A stretch of DNA of 25,944 bases from Clostridia bacterium (GTDB lineage: Bacteria > Bacillota > Clostridia > Lachnospirales > Lachnospiraceae). The translations under genes were made by a program, and so were the position numbers. The DNA is taken from NCBI GenBank assembly GCA_026000945.1, contig BNZI01000012.1, forward strand, positions 1 through 25,944, written 5' to 3'. The notes below the pieces were generated by a model. The model made no database searches and had not been told where the DNA came from. It saw nothing but the letters and a program-made list of their open reading frames with translations. Below are positions 23,465 to 25,944 of the stretch, piece after piece (position 1 is the stretch's first letter; every line of letters starts with the position of its first letter).

Positions 23465-24112
23465 ATGATGAAAGCATTAATTTTAGGTGGAGGAGTCATC
23501 CAGCAAAAAGAATTGTCGTATTGTTTATCTCAAGGAATAGATATCGTGATTGCCGCAGATAGAGGACTAGAAGCTGCTGAGAACTTTAATTTAAATATAG
23601 ATGAGGCAGTAGGAGATTTTGATAGTATCTCTACAAAAAGTTTTGCATACTGGAAGGAAAAAGGTATTCCTATCTACAGGTATCCAAGCAGTAAAGATGA
23701 AAGTGATATGGAATTGGCTTTTGCTTTGGCTAGTCAAAAAGGCTGTAAGGAAATTTATTTATTGGGTGCTTTAGCAGGAAGAGTAGATCACGAATTAGCA
23801 AACTTGTTTCTTTTGCTAAAAGGACATCAGCAAGGAATTTGCTGTAAAATGCTGAATCAGCAAAATTGCCTATACTTTGTACATTCTTCACATTGTTTCT
23901 TAAAAAAAGAAACTTATGGAGATTACTTCTCTTTTTTTGCTTTTTCGCCCCAAGTCAGTGCATTAACTTTATCAGGCTTTTGTTATCCGATGATGAAAAA
24001 AAATTTGTATTTTGGAGATTTTTATACCATAAGCAATATTTTAGAAGCAGAAGAAGGCTTTTGTTTTTTTCAGGATGGGACTCTACTTTGTGTAGAATCT
24101 AGAGATGAGTAA
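23465..24112 (+). CDS. thiN: Thiamine diphosphokinase
   Basis: 215 residues, normal length. It transfers a diphosphate from ATP to thiamine to make thiamine diphosphate, completing cofactor synthesis or salvage. Recognised motifs are AADRGLEAA, DEAVGDFDSIS, SSKDESDMELAFALA and GALAGRVDHELANLFLL in the N-terminal catalytic domain. The C-terminal beta domain is less conserved. Two consecutive ATG codons (23465, 23468) are possible starts. The gene begins 9 bp after rpe and overlaps yceG by 8 bp. Confidence 0.93.
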   Translation: MMKALILGGGVIQQKELSYCLSQGIDIVIAADRGLEAAENFNLNIDEAVGDFDSISTKSFAYWKEKGIPIYRYPSSKDESDMELAFALASQKGCKEIYLLGALAGRVDHELANLFLLLKGHQQGICCKMLNQQNCLYFVHSSHCFLKKETYGDYFSFFAFSPQVSALTLSGFCYPMMKKNLYFGDFYTISNILEAEEGFCFFQDGTLLCVESRDE

Positions 24113-25787
24113 AGCTTATACGCCACAGGGAGTGATTGATCAAATGGTGAAAAGATTAACCATGGAACAATGGGAAGATTATTTGGTACCTATAGGGGAT
24201 AGAAAAATTCTAGGTACTTACTTTTGTCAAGTATATGGCTATGAGGAAAACTGGCTGGACTTTTTGGACTTATACCAAAGGCAAGCAAAAGAGTCTTCTC
24301 TTTGTTTTTTTTCTTCTTTGCCCTTGCCTAGCGTAGAAGAAGTTTCCCGCTTTTATCAAGTGGTTAAAGCAGAAGTAAGATTAAACCAAGCATGGTTAGC
24401 ATATTCTTTGGAAATTTGGTTACCTGACTTACCGAATGAACAAAGAATACAATGGGCAGAAGGATTTTTTTGGATTTTGGATTTACTCCGTCAAGCTGGA
24501 GATAGTAAAGACATGCTGAAAAATTTTTATTTAAAAAGTATGATTTGGTTAAGTGCTTTTCCACAATGTTTAGCTATTTCTAGTTTATCTCAATCTAAAT
24601 TGTTATTTGTTGGAGAGTCTTCTAAACATGAGTTTTGTTTTTTTGCTCTGCTATCTACTATGGGCACAGATGTTTTACTGTGTCATTTTGAACAAAAATC
24701 GCCCAAAAAACTCAAGCATATTCCGGGAATTACCGCTCAAGAAATGAAAATGAGTATCCAAGCAAAACCTCCTTTAGAATATATGGGGGATGACTGGACA
24801 AAGTTAGATAAAATGGTTACAATAAAGAACACTCCAATAGAAAAAACACCAGAACAAGCTATACAACCCAAAAAGAAAAATATTCATACCACCGTTGCAA
24901 AACAAGCAGAAAAGGAAATCCAGTCTATTCTTTATGAAGGTACGGGTATGTATCAAAAAGGACAGTTTGCTCATGCTGAGCCTTTAATTTTGCAAAGTAC
25001 TTATGAAGAAATTACTCTACTGTGGCAAGAGGAAGCAAGATTTCGACCTGGCTTTTGTGAAGACAAGAATAAAGTAAAAGTTCCTGTGATTTTTGCAAAA
25101 ATTGCTGGTATCCCCTCAAATCATTTGGATGATTATTGGAAAGAAATTGCACAAAAATTAAATGGACAAACTTTATTTTTTCCAAAAATTAACTACGTGT
25201 CTATGGATAAACATTACGAGGGTTATTATCGCCAAGTGTATTATCAAAAGGAATTAGACTTGCAACAGTTAAAACAGCATCCAGATTATCCTTATGAATA
25301 TTTAGCTTCTTCAGTGCAAGACTATCTAATAGAGAAATTGCTACTTTTATTAGAACAAAAATACTTTTTAGTGAACAAAGATATCAGCACAATCATATTA
25401 GATGTTTTTTATCAATTGGACAAAATTGATAAAAAAATTTTGCATTTGTTGCAAAATTATGATTTTGCTGGACAAATTCCTAAAGCGGTGATTTTACATA
25501 CTGCAGATACTCCTTGTGCAATAGAAGATGCGATTTTGTTAGCTTTTTTGCATAACCTAGGTTTTGACCTCTTATTTTATGTTCCAACAGGTTATCAGAG
25601 TATAGAAAATGTTTACCAATGCCCGGATATGGCACTTCATCGAATTGGAGAATACCGTTTTGATTTACAGGTACCCGAACAGTTAGAAAAATTTCTGCTA
25701 AAACCAAAGCATATTGATTGTTATAGTTTTCTGTTAAGTTGTAATGACATAATTCTATGCGTGTATCCTGATCTACAACTCGAATAA
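24105..25787 (+). CDS. yceG: YceG (YceG_bac) family protein, tellurium/stress-module component
   Basis: 560 residues, overlapping thiN by 8 bp. It is not the MltG-type YceG but the Bacillus YceG family, which travels with TerD/TerC-like genes and is proposed to belong to a biosynthetic or phage/tellurite-resistance module. The N-terminal ~240 residues are a divergent helical region. From about residue 275 the family signatures appear: YEGTGMYQKGQFAHAEP, TYEEITLLWQEEARFRPGF, VPVIFAKIAGI, and later IEDAILLAFLHNLGFDLLFY, VPTGYQSIENVY and HRIGEYRFDLQVP. After QVP the last ~40 residues are antisense to the downstream terD-like gene and look unlike the family, so the natural C terminus may be lost. 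The function is unknown. Confidence 0.78.
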   Translation: MSKAYTPQGVIDQMVKRLTMEQWEDYLVPIGDRKILGTYFCQVYGYEENWLDFLDLYQRQAKESSLCFFSSLPLPSVEEVSRFYQVVKAEVRLNQAWLAYSLEIWLPDLPNEQRIQWAEGFFWILDLLRQAGDSKDMLKNFYLKSMIWLSAFPQCLAISSLSQSKLLFVGESSKHEFCFFALLSTMGTDVLLCHFEQKSPKKLKHIPGITAQEMKMSIQAKPPLEYMGDDWTKLDKMVTIKNTPIEKTPEQAIQPKKKNIHTTVAKQAEKEIQSILYEGTGMYQKGQFAHAEPLILQSTYEEITLLWQEEARFRPGFCEDKNKVKVPVIFAKIAGIPSNHLDDYWKEIAQKLNGQTLFFPKINYVSMDKHYEGYYRQVYYQKELDLQQLKQHPDYPYEYLASSVQDYLIEKLLLLLEQKYFLVNKDISTIILDVFYQLDKIDKKILHLLQNYDFAGQIPKAVILHTADTPCAIEDAILLAFLHNLGFDLLFYVPTGYQSIENVYQCPDMALHRIGEYRFDLQVPEQLEKFLLKPKHIDCYSFLLSCNDIILCVYPDLQLE

Positions 25788-25944
25788 AAGCATTATTCAC
25801 CATACCAAAATGCTGTTTTCGCTCTAGAGCATGGTAAATATTAACTACAAAAACGATCCGGTCATACATCTTTGGCAATTGATCCAAAGAAATTAAAATT
25901 TGTTCGTCATCTCCATCACCCTCACCGGTAAGATTATCTCCTAA
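25480..25944 (-). CDS. terD: TerD family protein (partial; 5' end outside window)
   Basis: On the minus strand the frame is open to the window edge, so the start lies beyond it. The calcium-binding loop GDNLTGEGDGDDEQI, the strand YDRIVFVVNIYHALERKQHF and VNNAFIRVVDQDTRIELCHY, NLTENYNNQYALVLAEIF are diagnostic for TerD/TerZ-type tellurite-resistance and stress proteins. After AEIF (about 25690) the usual RHN-EWKF-AVGQGY ending of about 30 residues is missing. The frame instead runs on, antisense through yceG, to a stop at 25480, adding about 70 unrelated residues. Either the protein carries an odd tail or the gene is 3'-truncated. It converges on and overlaps yceG. Confidence 0.8.
   Translation of the reverse strand, partial: LGDNLTGEGDGDDEQILISLDQLPKMYDRIVFVVNIYHALERKQHFGMVNNAFIRVVDQDTRIELCHYNLTENYNNQYALVLAEIFLTVRVPVNQNGILQFDEVPYPGIGKHFLYSDNLLEHKIRGQNLGYAKKLTKSHLLLHKEYLQYVKSPL

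Overview
The window looks like a chromosomal segment of a low-GC, probably spore-forming Clostridia, plausibly Lachnospirales. The grounds are the A+T-rich codon use, strong AGGAGG-type ribosome binding sites, a short type-3 prolyl-tRNA synthetase, a CotS/YutH-like kinase-fold protein, an rsgA-rpe-thiN cluster and a Bacillus-type YceG/TerD pair. The lineage is inferred; no rRNA or tRNA gene is visible.

Layout. (1) 1-2130: the end of a contractile-injection or phage-tail-like module, with the C-terminal part of a VgrG/gpV-like spike, a pentapeptide-repeat protein and an Imm11-like protein, closed by a terminator. (2) 2170-2898: a decayed RecG-like ATP-binding regulator interrupted by a 165-bp MITE-like element. 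(3) rqcH (ribosome rescue), then a 445-bp element of the same family, then a consensus promoter and structured leader driving rplM-rpsI. (4) 6223-6919: an orphan IS200/IS605 right-end (omegaRNA-like) sequence, a second possible relic and a strong terminator. (5) A leftward short-chain dehydrogenase, a 680-bp gene-poor gap, an amidase-fold protein, another MITE and a secreted protein with two ApbE-type flavinylation motifs. (6) A third, 475-bp MITE, a tnpB remnant with its right end, then proS, a foldback element, cca and the CotS-like gene. (7) 15809-24112: housekeeping genes on the plus strand (phospho-sugar mutase, lipoprotein, PLP sulfur-amino-acid enzyme, patatin, M18 aminopeptidase, rsgA, rpe, thiN). 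(8) 24105-25944: YceG and a convergent, partial TerD whose 3' ends overlap abnormally.

The notable signal lies between the genes. One family of TA-flanked, terminal-inverted-repeat elements recurs at least four times plus two relics. It comes in short forms (about 150-165 bp) and long forms (445-475 bp) expanded by about 112-114-bp internal repeats. A second layer consists of right-end/omegaRNA-like pieces of IS200/IS605 elements, one linked to a tnpB remnant and one with no nuclease nearby. No CRISPR array, prophage integrase or intact transposase is visible.
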